This document shows positions 27,868-39,124 of a DNA stretch of 64,000 nucleotides, piece by piece (within the stretch, counting starts at the first letter, position 1; each line of letters opens with the position of its first letter). Location: contig NZ_FOWV01000001.1 of the NCBI RefSeq assembly GCF_900115545.1, positions 806,001-870,000 on the forward strand, in the 5' to 3' direction. The notes below the pieces were generated by a model. That model had not been told where the DNA came from and searched no databases. It worked only from the letters and a program-made list of their open reading frames with translations. The translations under genes and the position numbers were made by a program. Source of the DNA: Ralstonia sp. NFACC01 (GTDB taxonomy: Bacteria > Pseudomonadota > Gammaproteobacteria > Burkholderiales > Burkholderiaceae).

Positions 27868-29490
27868 TCAGACTTCGACGCCCTGGCTCTGCAGGTATTC
27901 GTCGTAGGTACCGAGGTAGTCGGTCAGCGTGCCGTTCGGGCGCACTTCGATCACGCGCGTGGCCAGGGCGCTGATCAACTCGCGGTCATGCGACACGAAG
28001 ATCAACGTGCCTTCGTACTTGTCCAGCGCGATCTGCAGCGACTCAATGGATTCCATGTCCATGTGGTTGGTCGGCTCGTCGAGTGCCAGAACGTTGTGAC
28101 GGCCCAGCATCAGCTTGCCCCAGATCATGCGGCCCTTCTCGCCACCGGAAAGCACCTTCACGCTCTTCTTGATGTCGTCGGCCGAGAACAGCAAGCGGCC
28201 CATCGTGCCACGCAGCGATTGGTCATCGTCGCCGGCCTGCGTCCACTGGCTCATCCAGTCCATCAGGTCGCGGTCTTCGGGGAATTCTTCGTAGGTGTCC
28301 TGCGGCATGTAGCCGACATTGGCGTTCTCGGCCCACTTGACGGCGCCCCCGTCGACCTCGATGCCGCGCTGTACGCCGGTCTTCACGGCGCCGTTCAGCA
28401 GGCAGCGCAGCAGCGTGGTCTTGCCCGCACCGTTCTCACCGATGATTGCAATCCGCTCGCCCGCGCGCACGGCCATGGTCAGGCCATCGAAAATCTTGCG
28501 GTCGTACGTCTTGCGTGCGTTCTCGGTTTCCACCGCCAGGTTGTGCAGCTTCTTCTCCATCTCGAAACGGACGAAGGGGTTCTGGCGCGACGACGGCTTG
28601 ATGTCTTCCACCTTGATCTTGTCGATCATCTTCAGGCGCGACGTAGCCTGGCGTGCCTTGGACTTGTTGGCCGAGAAGCGGCGCACGAAGTCCTGCAGGT
28701 CGGAGATGCGCTCCTTGGCCCGCGCGTTGGCGGCCTGCAGGCGTTCGCGCGCCTGCATGGAGGCTTCCATGTAATCGTCGTAATTGCCCGGGTAGACCTT
28801 GAGCGTGCCGTAATCCATGTCGGCCATGTGCGTGCAGACCGAGTTCAGGAAGTGGCGATCGTGGGAAATGATGATCATGGTGGAATTGCGCTCGTTGAGC
28901 ACCGATTCCAGCCAGCGGATCGTGTTGATATCGAGGTTGTTGGTCGGCTCATCCAGCAGCAGCACGTCCGGGTTCGAGAACAGCGCCTGCGCCAGCAGCA
29001 CGCGCAGCTTCCAGCCGGGCGCGACGTTGCTCATCGTGCCGTTGTGCTGGTCGGTCGGAATGCCCACGCCCATCAGCAGTTCACCCGCACGCGCTTCAGC
29101 GGTGTAGCCGTCGTATTCGGCGTACTTGGCCTCCAGGTCGGCGGCCTTCATGTAGTCGTCGTCGGTCGCTTCCGGGTTCGCGTAGATGGCATCGCGCTCC
29201 TGTGCGGCGGCCCACATTTCGGTGTGACCCATCATCACCACGTCCAGCACGCGCATGTCTTCGTAGGCGAACTGGTCCTGGCGCAGCTTGCCCAGGCGCA
29301 CGCCCGGTTCCAGGATCACGTTGCCGGAGCTTGGCTCCAGATCGCCGCCCAGGATCTTCATGAAGGTCGACTTGCCGCAGCCGTTGGCGCCGATCAGGCC
29401 ATAGCGATTGCCCTCGCCAAACTTGACCGAGATGTTCTCGAACAAGGGCTTGGGCCCGAACTGCATGGTGATGTTGGCGGTGGAAAGCAC
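27868..29490 (-). CDS. ABC-F family ATPase (YbiT-like), 540 aa
   Basis: Two ABC ATPase domains and no membrane segments. Walker A of domain 1 is GANGCGKST and of domain 2 is GENGAGKTT; the second signature is LSGGEKGRM; both have [11 protein letters not shown] or [11 protein letters not shown] Walker B regions. An interdomain linker of about 80 charged residues is present. ABC-F proteins bind the ribosome near the E site; YbiT-type members help in translation of difficult sequences. The GTG at 29490 has AAGG 8 bases upstream and starts at the family N-terminus ([11 protein letters not shown]); the 28 extra upstream codons are not conserved-looking. Confidence 0.9.
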   Translation of the reverse strand: MLSTANITMQFGPKPLFENISVKFGEGNRYGLIGANGCGKSTFMKILGGDLEPSSGNVILEPGVRLGKLRQDQFAYEDMRVLDVVMMGHTEMWAAAQERDAIYANPEATDDDYMKAADLEAKYAEYDGYTAEARAGELLMGVGIPTDQHNGTMSNVAPGWKLRVLLAQALFSNPDVLLLDEPTNNLDINTIRWLESVLNERNSTMIIISHDRHFLNSVCTHMADMDYGTLKVYPGNYDDYMEASMQARERLQAANARAKERISDLQDFVRRFSANKSKARQATSRLKMIDKIKVEDIKPSSRQNPFVRFEMEKKLHNLAVETENARKTYDRKIFDGLTMAVRAGERIAIIGENGAGKTTLLRCLLNGAVKTGVQRGIEVDGGAVKWAENANVGYMPQDTYEEFPEDRDLMDWMSQWTQAGDDDQSLRGTMGRLLFSADDIKKSVKVLSGGEKGRMIWGKLMLGRHNVLALDEPTNHMDMESIESLQIALDKYEGTLIFVSHDRELISALATRVIEVRPNGTLTDYLGTYDEYLQSQGVEV

Positions 29491-29601
29491 GTGGAAACCT
29501 TGATTTGGAAAGCGGTGATCTGGCGCGGCAAGCACTTGGCCGTACGCCATTTGGGGAACCTGAGATTTTACCACCCGGACGTGACCCGGATGGCCGGGGG
29601 C

Positions 29602-31569
<1,968 letters not shown>

Positions 31570-31647
31570 GGGGCAAGGTGGCGGCAGCAGGGGCCGCGAA
31601 ACGGCTGGAGCCGGCAGAAAACCGGGGACAAAGTGCTGCGGCCCGCC

Positions 31648-32286
31648 TTAGCGGATGCCCAGCATCTTATGGGTTTGCAGCGACAGGCGCCAGCGCGGTC
31701 GGCGCTGGCACAGCTCAACGGCTGCCGCCGTATTCTGCCGGGCAAGCGGGCCGTCCATGGCCTGCAGGAAGAAATGCTGGAAATCCAGCCGTTCGTATGC
31801 GTCGAGGTCCTGTCCGTCTTGCGGAATCACCACCTTCAGCTCGTCGCCGCGCGTGACGACGAGTTCGGAGCCCATCTTGGGGCTCACGCACACCCAGTCG
31901 ATGCCTTCCGGTACGGCGATGGTGCCGTTGGTTTCGATGGCGATTTCGAAGCCACGTGCGTGCAGCGCGTCGATCAGCGGCTTGTCGAGCTGCAGCAGCG
32001 GCTCGCCGCCGGTGCAGATGACGAGCGGTTTGCCGCCCGTGGCGCTGGCCGGCCATTCGGCGGCGACGGTATCGGCGAGTGCGTTGGCGGTGGTGTATTT
32101 GCCGCCTTGCGTGCCGTCCGTGCCGACGAAGTCGGTGTCACAGAACTGGCAGACGGCGGTGGCGCGATCGGCTTCGCGCCCACTCCAGAGATTGCAGCCG
32201 GCAAAGCGGCAGAAGACGGCTGCGCGGCCGGTGTTGGCACCCTCGCCTTGCAGCGTGTAGAAAATTTCCTTGACGGCGTAAGTCAT
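31648..32286 (-). CDS. queE: 7-carboxy-7-deazaguanine synthase QueE, 212 aa
   Basis: A radical-SAM enzyme that contracts 6-carboxytetrahydropterin to 7-carboxy-7-deazaguanine. The cluster cysteines are C31, C46 and C49, i.e. CX14CX2C rather than the common CX3CX2C; this variant is known from Burkholderia QueE. The N-terminal VKEIFYTLQGEGANTGR is the family signature. The ATG at 32286 starts the family; the longer upstream frame is not conserved-looking. No queC, queF or preQ1-riboswitch-like element was seen nearby. Confidence 0.94.
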   Translation of the reverse strand: MTYAVKEIFYTLQGEGANTGRAAVFCRFAGCNLWSGREADRATAVCQFCDTDFVGTDGTQGGKYTTANALADTVAAEWPASATGGKPLVICTGGEPLLQLDKPLIDALHARGFEIAIETNGTIAVPEGIDWVCVSPKMGSELVVTRGDELKVVIPQDGQDLDAYERLDFQHFFLQAMDGPLARQNTAAAVELCQRRPRWRLSLQTHKMLGIR

Positions 32287-32407
32287 GTCTGAACGGTGGC
32301 ATTCACAGGCGAACGCCGCAAAATCGACGTCATTCCCGCGCAAACCGTACCAGTGCCCACTAGTGATTAACCCGACATTGTTTCACAAATCGGGCTTGTG
32401 CGTCGCT

Positions 32408-32536
32408 CTACCCGCAGAAGGACGCCAACGTCACAAATGAAAATGCATTCTCCGGCGACAGCCACGCCGCAAAGATCAGGGCGGCGCCGGCCGCTGCCAG
32501 CGCCCAGGCAATCCATCTTTTGAGCTGTGCGTTCAC
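32408..32536 (-). CDS. Small membrane protein coupled to the MFS gene, 42 aa
   Basis: It starts with GTG whose last bases overlap the TGA stop of the MFS gene (GTGA), the classical arrangement for translational coupling. The peptide NAQLKRWIAWALAAAGAALIFAAWLSPENAF has a basic start, one membrane helix (about 8-25) and a short C-terminal tail. It is too short for most gene finders. I do not recognise it; a single-helix partner or stabiliser of the transporter is one possibility. Confidence 0.55.
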   Translation of the reverse strand: MNAQLKRWIAWALAAAGAALIFAAWLSPENAFSFVTLASFCG

Positions 32537-33750
32537 GCGGGTTGCGCCACCGGCGTGCGCAAGAGTTGGCGATCGTCGATCGGCCAGTGCAGCAGCGCGG
32601 CCACCACGCCGAGCGCCATCGCGCCAAACCAGATCGCGTCGTAGGAATGCAGGTGGTCGTACACCACGCCGCCCAACCACACGCCCAGGAACGCGCCGAT
32701 CTGGTGGCCAAGGAACACGAAGCCGAACAGCGTGCCGATGTAGCGCACCCCGAACACCTGCGACAGCAGCCCGTTTGTCAGCGGCACCGTGCCCAGCCAC
32801 AACAAGCCCATGACGATGGCAAACGCATACAACGTTGCCGGCGACAGCGGCAGCAGGATGAACAGCGCAATCGCCGCCGTGCGAATCAGGTACAGCAACG
32901 ACAGCAGATACTTGCGCCGGAACAGCCCGCCCAACGCGCCGCAGTAATACGTGCCGACGATGTTGGCGGCAGCAATCAGCGCCAGCGCGACCATGCCGTG
33001 CCGGCCGGTGAGCCCTTTGTCGAGCAGGTACGCCGGCATGTGCGCACCGATAAAGGCGAGCTGGAAGCCGCACGTCAGAAAACCGAGATTCAGCAGCCAG
33101 AAACCGCGGTGGGAAAAGGCCTCGCGGATGGCCGAACCCATGCTCTGGTGCGCTTCCTGTGCGGTGGTAGTCGACGTTTTCTCGCGCAGCGGCACGGCGA
33201 GCGGTGCGAACATCGCCATGACCACTGCCATGACGAGCAGCGCCGCTACCCAGCCGACCGTGCTCAGCAAGCCCTGTGCTGTCGGCACCATCACGAACTG
33301 GCCAACACCGCCCACCGCACCGGCCACGCCCAGCGCCCAGCTGCGCCGCTCAGGCGGCGTCAATCGGCTGATTGCGCCATACACCACGCCGAACGACGTG
33401 CCTGACAACCCGAGCCCGATCAGCCCGCCCGCCGACAGCGTGAAGCCCAGCGGCGTACCCGCATGTGCCATCAGCAGCAAACCAAGCGCATAAACCACGA
33501 CGCCTGCCACGACCACCTTGGCCGCGCCATAGCGGTCTGCCAGCATGCCCGCAAATGGCTGTGCCACGCCCCAGATGAGGTTTTGCAACGCGATCGCCAG
33601 GCCGAAGGTTTCGCGCGTCCAGCCGTGATCCATTGTGATCGGCACGAGGAAGAGGCCTTGCACGTGGCGGATGCCCAGCGCAAGGCCGATCACCGCCCCG
33701 CCGGCCAGCACCGGCAACCATGGCGATTGCGTAAGAGATTTCGATGTCAT
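32533..33750 (-). CDS. MFS transporter, 405 aa
   Basis: A 12-helix major facilitator, in the oxalate/formate antiporter-like or nitrate-like branch (AVIGLALGIRHVQGLFLVPITMDHGWTRETFGLAIALQNLIWGVAQPFAGMLADRYG). The loop GMLADRYGAAKV is the inter-helix 2-3 motif. The substrate is not readable. The ATG at 33750 has GGAG 9 bases upstream, and the longer frame adds 45 poorly supported residues. It is divergent from a LysR gene 146 bases away, with a perfect dyad between them, and overlaps the 42-residue membrane peptide at its 3' end. Confidence 0.9.
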   Translation of the reverse strand: MTSKSLTQSPWLPVLAGGAVIGLALGIRHVQGLFLVPITMDHGWTRETFGLAIALQNLIWGVAQPFAGMLADRYGAAKVVVAGVVVYALGLLLMAHAGTPLGFTLSAGGLIGLGLSGTSFGVVYGAISRLTPPERRSWALGVAGAVGGVGQFVMVPTAQGLLSTVGWVAALLVMAVVMAMFAPLAVPLREKTSTTTAQEAHQSMGSAIREAFSHRGFWLLNLGFLTCGFQLAFIGAHMPAYLLDKGLTGRHGMVALALIAAANIVGTYYCGALGGLFRRKYLLSLLYLIRTAAIALFILLPLSPATLYAFAIVMGLLWLGTVPLTNGLLSQVFGVRYIGTLFGFVFLGHQIGAFLGVWLGGVVYDHLHSYDAIWFGAMALGVVAALLHWPIDDRQLLRTPVAQPA

Positions 33751-33853
33751 GCGTTTTTCTCCGATATGACTGACATTCCCACTTCGCAAGCGTGCCGAAT
33801 GTGCGTTTGGCTGGAATGTCGCTTGATGGCTTATTAAACTTCGCCATATCCGG

Positions 33854-33876
33854 GTTCTCAACTGACCTTTGAGAAC
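33854..33876. promoter_or_regulatory. Dyad GTTCTCAA-N7-TTGAGAAC between MFS and LysR genes
   Basis: A perfect 8-base inverted repeat with a 7-base spacer, 20 bases before the LysR start. The position and symmetry fit an autoregulatory operator for the divergent regulator. No T-run follows. Confidence 0.55.
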
Positions 33877-33896
33877 GCCTTGCATGAGGAAAACGC

Positions 33897-34841
33897 ATGT
33901 CGACTCCCCTGGTTAGGTTGGCCTCCCTGGACTTGCTGCGCGGTTTCGTGGCAGTAGGCAGGCGCATGAGCATCACGCTCGCGGCCGATGATCTGTGCCT
34001 GACGCAATCCGCTGTAAGCCGGCAGGTGTCGGCGCTGGAAGAAGCGCTGGGTGTGAAGCTGCTGGTGCGCGGCCACCGCTCGATCGCGTTCACGCCTGAG
34101 GGTGAACGCCTGTTCCGCAGCGCCGACAGTGCCGTGCAGCAGTTGCAGGACGCCATTGGCGCCATCCGCGTGGCGGCCGAACGCCGGCCGGTGACGATCA
34201 CGGCCAGCATCGGCGTCACAGGCTTGTGGCTGCTACCGCGCCTGGCGCGCTTCCAATTGCAATACCCCGACATCGACGTGCGCGTGGCCACCAACAACCG
34301 CCTCGTCGACCTGAAGAACGAAGGCATCGAGCTTGCCATCCGGTATTGCCCACCGGGCGATGCACCGCCCGGCGCAATCCGGCTGTTTGGGGAGACCGTT
34401 GCCCCGGTCGCGCATCCGTCGCTGGGGCTGCGCTCGCTGGATTCCGCCGAGGCGTTTGCCGGCTTGACGCTGCTCGATTTTGACGACCGTGACCTACGCC
34501 GCCCCTGGCTCCAGTGGACCGACTGGCTGGCTGCAGCGGGCTGGAGCCACGCCAAACCGCGCACCGTGCTGCGCTTCAACCAGCACGACCAGATCATCCA
34601 TGCGGCGGTGGCCGGCCAGGGGATCGCGCTCGGGCGCCTGGAACTGATCGCCCCGCTGCTGGCCGACGGCCGCTTGGTCACCGTGCCGACCATCGCGCCT
34701 GGGGTGCACAACACGCATGCGTACTGGCTGATCCAGTCCGAGCCGAACCCGCGCCGCGATGTGCGCGATGTGGCCGCGTGGATCTGCTCGGAAGCGGCAA
34801 CCCAGGCCACGCATGCCCCGGGCGCATCCGAACTTGCGTGA
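33897..34841 (+). CDS. LysR family transcriptional regulator (GcvA-like), 314 aa
   Basis: The helix-turn-helix is in the first 65 residues (LLRGFVAVGRRMSITLAADDLCLTQ, then SAVSRQVSALEEALGVKLLVRG), of the GcvA/AmpR-like branch, followed by the effector domain. It is divergent from the MFS transporter and probably controls it. The gene ends immediately before a fragment of a DsbA-like isomerase, which suggests that a deletion took place just behind this gene. Confidence 0.9.
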   Translation: MSTPLVRLASLDLLRGFVAVGRRMSITLAADDLCLTQSAVSRQVSALEEALGVKLLVRGHRSIAFTPEGERLFRSADSAVQQLQDAIGAIRVAAERRPVTITASIGVTGLWLLPRLARFQLQYPDIDVRVATNNRLVDLKNEGIELAIRYCPPGDAPPGAIRLFGETVAPVAHPSLGLRSLDSAEAFAGLTLLDFDDRDLRRPWLQWTDWLAAAGWSHAKPRTVLRFNQHDQIIHAAVAGQGIALGRLELIAPLLADGRLVTVPTIAPGVHNTHAYWLIQSEPNPRRDVRDVAAWICSEAATQATHAPGASELA

Positions 34842-34845
34842 CACG

Positions 34846-35130
34846 CCGCGCAATTTCGCCCAGGACCGCGACATTTACACGCCCGAAACCGTGGCCGAGG
34901 AACTGACGGCGCTCGGCTTGCCTGCCGACGCCATCCTGACGCAGACGCAGTCCGGCACCAGCAAGCCCCGCCTGCGCGAGCAAACGCACGCCGCGCAGAT
35001 TCGTGGCATCTTTGGCGCTCCCATGTTCTTTGTCGGCGACGCGATGTTCTGGGGCAATGACCGCCTGGACGATGCGCTCGCCTGTGCCGCAGCATTGCAG
35101 TCCAGCCCCCATTCACTTCACACCGGATAG
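34846..35130 (+). pseudogene. C-terminal remnant of a DsbA-like 2-hydroxychromene-2-carboxylate isomerase
   Basis: About 92 codons matching the C-terminal end of DsbA-family isomerases: RDIYTPETVAEELTALGL, then IRGIFGAPMFFVGDAMFWGNDRLDDAL, where the GAPMFFV part holds the cis-proline of the thioredoxin fold. The N-terminal half, with the CxxC or serine active site, is absent, and there is no start codon near the start of homology. The frame opens directly after the LysR stop. It is best read as the end of a gene whose front was deleted. Confidence 0.75.
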
Positions 35131-35133
35131 CCC

Positions 35134-35961
35134 ATGCCGACCCAGATCGAAAAAGCTCACGCCTTCCGCGCGCTGCACGAGCGCAGCGGCACCTTCGTGA
35201 TCCCCAACCCGTGGGACCCGGGCTCGGCCCGGCTGCTGGCATCGCTTGGCTTTGAAGCATTGACCAGCACCAGCGCAGGCTTCGCGTTCTCGCGCGGGCT
35301 GCCTGACTATGGCGTCGGCCGTGACACTATCCTCGCGCACGTGACCGACCTCGCTGCCGCCACGGATGTGCCCTTGGCTGCCGATCTGGAGAACGGTTTT
35401 GGCGATGCGCCGGAAACGGTGGCAGAGACGATCCGCCTGGCGGGCGCCACCGGCATCGTCGGCGGATCGATTGAAGACGCCACGGGCCGCGCAGATGCGC
35501 CGATCTATTCGCTGGAGGCATCGGTGGAACGCGTGCGTGCCGCGGTGGAGGCTGCGCGCGCGTTGCCGTTTCCGTTCACGCTCACCGCGCGCGCCGAAAA
35601 CCACCTGCACGGCCGCAACGACCTGGCCGACACGATCCGCCGCCTGCAAGCCTTCCAGGATGCCGGCGCCGACGTGCTCTACGCCCCGGGCCTGAAAACG
35701 CGCGACGAGATCGCCACCGTGCTGCGCGAGATCGATCGTCCGCTCAATGTGCTGATGGGTTTTGCCGACGGCAACCTGAGCGTGGCGGAACTGACGGAAT
35801 TGGGCGTCAAGCGCATCAGCGTGGGTGCCACGCTTGCACGCGTGGCCATGGGCGCGTTCCAGCGGGCGGCGGAAGAACTGCGCACCACCGGCACGTTCAA
35901 CTTTGCGCGCGATGCCGCCAGCGGGGCCAAGCTCAACAGCCTCTTTGCGCCGTTCGCCTGA
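35134..35961 (+). CDS. Isocitrate lyase/PEP mutase family protein, 275 aa
   Basis: A member of the isocitrate lyase/PEP phosphonomutase superfamily, which cleaves or forms C-C or P-C bonds next to a carboxylate with Mg2+. The N-terminal part (FVIPNPWDPGSARLLASLGFEALTSTSAGFAFSRGLPD) and the metal-binding SIEDATGR segment are typical of the oxaloacetate decarboxylase-like/PEP mutase-like branch. The KKCGH lyase motif of isocitrate lyase is lacking, so the reaction is different and not determined. It starts 3 bases after the isomerase remnant. Confidence 0.85.
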   Translation: MPTQIEKAHAFRALHERSGTFVIPNPWDPGSARLLASLGFEALTSTSAGFAFSRGLPDYGVGRDTILAHVTDLAAATDVPLAADLENGFGDAPETVAETIRLAGATGIVGGSIEDATGRADAPIYSLEASVERVRAAVEAARALPFPFTLTARAENHLHGRNDLADTIRRLQAFQDAGADVLYAPGLKTRDEIATVLREIDRPLNVLMGFADGNLSVAELTELGVKRISVGATLARVAMGAFQRAAEELRTTGTFNFARDAASGAKLNSLFAPFA

Positions 35962-35990
35962 CGCCCGCCGCAAAGCGAAAGCAACGAACC

Positions 35991-37204
35991 ATGGCACCCT
36001 CCCCAACCGACGCCCAACCGCCCGGCGGCCTGCGCCAGATTCCCGCCGGCATCTGGGTGCTCGGCTGCGTCAGCCTGCTGATGGACATCGCTTCCGAGAT
36101 GATCCACAGCCTGCTGCCGCTGTTCATGGTGTCGGTGCTGGGGGCAAGCGCCTTGTCGGTCGGCCTGATCGAGGGCCTGGGTGAGTCGACCGCGCTCATC
36201 GTCAAGATCTTCTCCGGTACGCTGAGCGACTACCTCGGCAGGCGCAAGGGCTTGGCGGTCTTCGGCTATGCGCTGGGCGCGCTGTCCAAACCGTTGTTCG
36301 CCGTGGCCCCCACGGCGGGCATTGTGCTGACGGCGCGCCTGCTGGACCGCGTCGGCAAGGGCATCCGCGGTGCGCCGCGCGATGCGCTGGTCGCCGACAT
36401 TGCCCCACCTGCGCTGCGCGGCGCGGCCTTCGGGCTGCGGCAGGCGCTCGATACCGTGGGCGCGTTTCTGGGGCCGCTTCTGGCCGTCGGGCTGATGCTG
36501 CTGTGGGCCGATGATTTTCGCGCCGTGTTCTGGGTGGCCGTGGTGCCTGGGCTGTTATCCGTAGCGCTGCTGATGTTTGGCCTGCGCGAGCCCGAGACCC
36601 GCAACGGCGCCCGCCGCAACAACCCGATCCGCCGCGACAACCTCCAGCGATTAGATAGCGCGTACTGGTGGGTGGTGATGATCGGCGCGGTCTTCACACT
36701 CGCACGCTTCTCCGAAGCCTTCCTGGTCCTGCGTGCACAGCAAGGCGGCATTCCTCTCGCGTTGGTGCCGTTGGTCATGGTGGCGATGAACGTGGTCTAT
36801 GCGCTGGCGGCGTATCCGTTCGGCAAGCTCTCAGACCGCATGAGCCATACAAAGCTCCTGGCGCTCGGACTGGTGGTATTGATTGCCGCCGATGTGGTGT
36901 TGGGCGTGTCTGCCCATTGGAGCGTCGTCATCGTGGGCGTGGCGTTGTGGGGCGTGCATATGGGCATCACGCAAGGTTTGCTGGCAACCATGGTCGCCGA
37001 TACTGCACCGGCCGATTTGCGCGGCACCGCTTACGGCATGTTCAACCTGGTGAGCGGGCTGGCGATGTTGGCTGCCAGCGTTCTGGCGGGCTTGTTGTGG
37101 GACAGCTCGGCGCAGCCGCAACGTTCCACGCGGGAGCGGTGTTCTGCGTGCTGGCGTTGGGACTGCTGGCGATACGAAGGAAGTCTTCCGGGCCGATCAC
37201 GTGA
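35991..37204 (+). pseudogene. MFS transporter with a 1-base deletion near 37105
   Basis: Residues 1-370 form a good 12-helix MFS (GVLSLLMDIASEMIHSLLP-like start, GLIEGLGESTALIVKIFSGTLSDYLGRRKG, RVGKGIRGAPRDALVAD, and the repeat AYGMFNLVSGLAML). At LLWDS the frame breaks: the expected continuation LGAAATFHAGAVFCVLALGLLAIRR is found in another frame, ending at 37204. One base is missing at about 37105, where GACAGCTC would read GACAGCCTC in the intact gene. As written the protein reads through with a foreign tail to 37880. Either the last helix is lost or this is a sequencing error. Confidence 0.75.
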
Positions 37205-37205
37205 C

Positions 37206-38108
37206 TTACGTGATGTTCGGCTGCACCTTGAACCAGTCCACCAGAAAATCGAGCATCGCCCGCAGCGCTACCGGCATCTGCCTGCGCGAGCTGTACACCC
37301 CATGAATACCCAGCGCCTGGGGCGCGTGCTCAGGCAACAGGCGCACGAGTTGCCCGCTGGCGATCAGCGGCGCGGCAGCAAACACGGGCTGCAACGCAAT
37401 GCCCGCGCCCTCTCGTGCCGCTGTCAGCAACACCATCGATTCATTCGCACTCAGATTGCCGCCCACGGGCACGTCGGACGGGGCGCCTGTCTTCGCGTCC
37501 GTGAACTTCCACAGGCTTTTGCCGAAGTACGAATATGTCAGGCAGTTGTGAACGGCCAGGTCTTCCACGCGCCGCGGTGTGCCGTGCGCGGCCAGGTACG
37601 ACGGTGCCGCCACCACGACGGATTCGCACACGCCCAGCGGCCGCGCAATCAGGTTCGGGTCGAGGTCGTTGGTAATACGCACCGCCAGGTCGATGCGCTC
37701 TTCCACAAGGTTGATGGTGCGGTTGTCGACCACCAGATCGACCGCCGTTTGCGGATAGCGCCGCAGGTAGGCAGTCACCGCCGCGCTCAAGGTCTGCTGC
37801 GCCAGGGATTGCGCGCAGGCAATGCGCAGGAGCCCGCGCGGCATATCGGCTTCGGGGCCATCCGCCACGGCCATCTGTGAAGCGATTTCCAGCATCTGGC
37901 GGCAGCGCGCGAGAGTCGCTTCACCGGCCGGCGTCAGGCCGATGCGGCGCGTGGTTCGATGCAGCAGCCGGGCGCCGGACCACGCCTCCATCTGCGCCAG
38001 ATAACGCGTGACCATCGCCCGCGACATGTCGAGCCCTTCTGCGGCGGCGCTCAGGCTGCCGCGATCGACGATCGCCACAAACACTTCGGCCGACGTGATG
38101 CGATCCAT
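37206..38108 (-). CDS. LysR family transcriptional regulator, 300 aa
   Basis: The helix-turn-helix is in the first 60 residues (EVFVAIVDRGSLSAAAEGLDMSRAMVTRYLAQ), then GARLLHRTTRRIGLTPAG, and an effector domain. This style is the CrgA-like branch. It is divergent from the exported metallo-hydrolase gene, 109 bases away, with a T-N11-A box between them; it probably controls that gene. Confidence 0.9.
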   Translation of the reverse strand: MDRITSAEVFVAIVDRGSLSAAAEGLDMSRAMVTRYLAQMEAWSGARLLHRTTRRIGLTPAGEATLARCRQMLEIASQMAVADGPEADMPRGLLRIACAQSLAQQTLSAAVTAYLRRYPQTAVDLVVDNRTINLVEERIDLAVRITNDLDPNLIARPLGVCESVVVAAPSYLAAHGTPRRVEDLAVHNCLTYSYFGKSLWKFTDAKTGAPSDVPVGGNLSANESMVLLTAAREGAGIALQPVFAAAPLIASGQLVRLLPEHAPQALGIHGVYSSRRQMPVALRAMLDFLVDWFKVQPNIT

Positions 38109-38153
38109 ATTTGATCGATTGGAGAAACAAATATGCGCATCTTAGGTGGTTTT

Positions 38154-38166
38154 TTGATCGAATCAA
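38154..38166. promoter_or_regulatory. LysR box TTGAT-CGA-ATCAA (T-N11-A)
   Basis: A 5-base dyad with the T-N11-A form of LysR sites, between the divergent LysR and metallo-hydrolase genes. A second copy of TTTGATCGA lies at 38110-38118, next to the LysR start, so two sites about 43 bases apart flank the promoter region. Confidence 0.6.
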
Positions 38167-38217
38167 GCAACCTACAGTAGCGGCATCGCACTCACCACAT
38201 CCAACTGGAGAAACTCG

Positions 38218-39099
38218 ATGCCCCTGCTCCGCACCCCGCTTGCCGCCGCCCTCGCCACCACCAGCCTGATTGCCCACGCTGCCGCACCGGCGCCGCTGCA
38301 CGTTGAGGTCTACAACCCTGGCGACAAGGGCATCTTCCCCGTGTCGTCGGAAATCATCACCGGTGCACACGACGCCATCCTGATCGACGCGCAATTCCAG
38401 CGCAGCGACGCGCAAGCGCTCGTGCAGAAACTCAAGGCCAGCGGCAAGACGCTCACCACCGTCTACATCAGCCATAGCGATCCGGATTATTACTTCGGAC
38501 TGGATGTCATCCGCACGGCATTCCCGAAAGCGAAAATCGTGGCCACGCCGCAGACGGTGGCTGCCATCAAGGCATCGATGAACGGCAAGCTGGCCTACTG
38601 GGGCCCGATCCTGAAAGACAGTGCGCCCAAGACGCTCGTGCTGCCCGTGGCGCTGCACGCCGACCGCCTGACGCTGGAGGGCCGCGCCATCGAGATCAAA
38701 GGCCTGAACGGCCCGAATCCGGCACGCACGTATCTGTGGATTCCCTCAATCAAGACCGTGGCCGGCGGCGTGGTCGTCTTCAATGGCGATCATGTATGGG
38801 TGGCCGACACGCAGACGCGCGAATCGCGCCTGGGCTGGCTGCAGACGCTCGACAGCATCACGGCGCTTCAACCGATGACGGTGGTGCCGGGCCACTTCAC
38901 CGGGGCGATGCCCAAAGGGCTGGAGGCGGTGCGCTTTACGGCGGATTACCTGAAGACCTTCGAGGTACAGGCCGCCAAGGCCGACAATTCGGCAGAGCTG
39001 GTCAAGGCGATGAAGACCGCGTATCCGACGCTGGCCGGCGATGCATCGCTGGACTTGAGCGCCAAGGTCATCAAGGGCGAAATGAAGTGGCCGCAGTAA
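38218..39099 (+). CDS. Exported MBL-fold metallo-hydrolase, 293 aa
   Basis: The first 22 residues are a signal peptide ending near AHAAA, so the protein is periplasmic. The metallo-beta-lactamase fold is clear, but the canonical HxHxDH motif is replaced by S85-H86-S87-D88-P89-D90 (SHSDPDYYFG); another metal histidine is H226 in PGHFTG. This variant is seen in a subfamily annotated only as MBL fold hydrolase. The reaction is unknown. It is followed after 25 bases by a DsbA-like protein, likely in the same transcript. Confidence 0.88.
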   Translation: MPLLRTPLAAALATTSLIAHAAAPAPLHVEVYNPGDKGIFPVSSEIITGAHDAILIDAQFQRSDAQALVQKLKASGKTLTTVYISHSDPDYYFGLDVIRTAFPKAKIVATPQTVAAIKASMNGKLAYWGPILKDSAPKTLVLPVALHADRLTLEGRAIEIKGLNGPNPARTYLWIPSIKTVAGGVVVFNGDHVWVADTQTRESRLGWLQTLDSITALQPMTVVPGHFTGAMPKGLEAVRFTADYLKTFEVQAAKADNSAELVKAMKTAYPTLAGDASLDLSAKVIKGEMKWPQ

Positions 39100-39124
39100 A
39101 TCGGCCGGTCACCTGGAAAACAAC

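Noticed and set aside
37206-37880. C-terminal 225-residue extension of the MFS transporter
   Set aside because: It is produced by frameshift read-through, antisense to a LysR gene, and does not resemble a protein domain.
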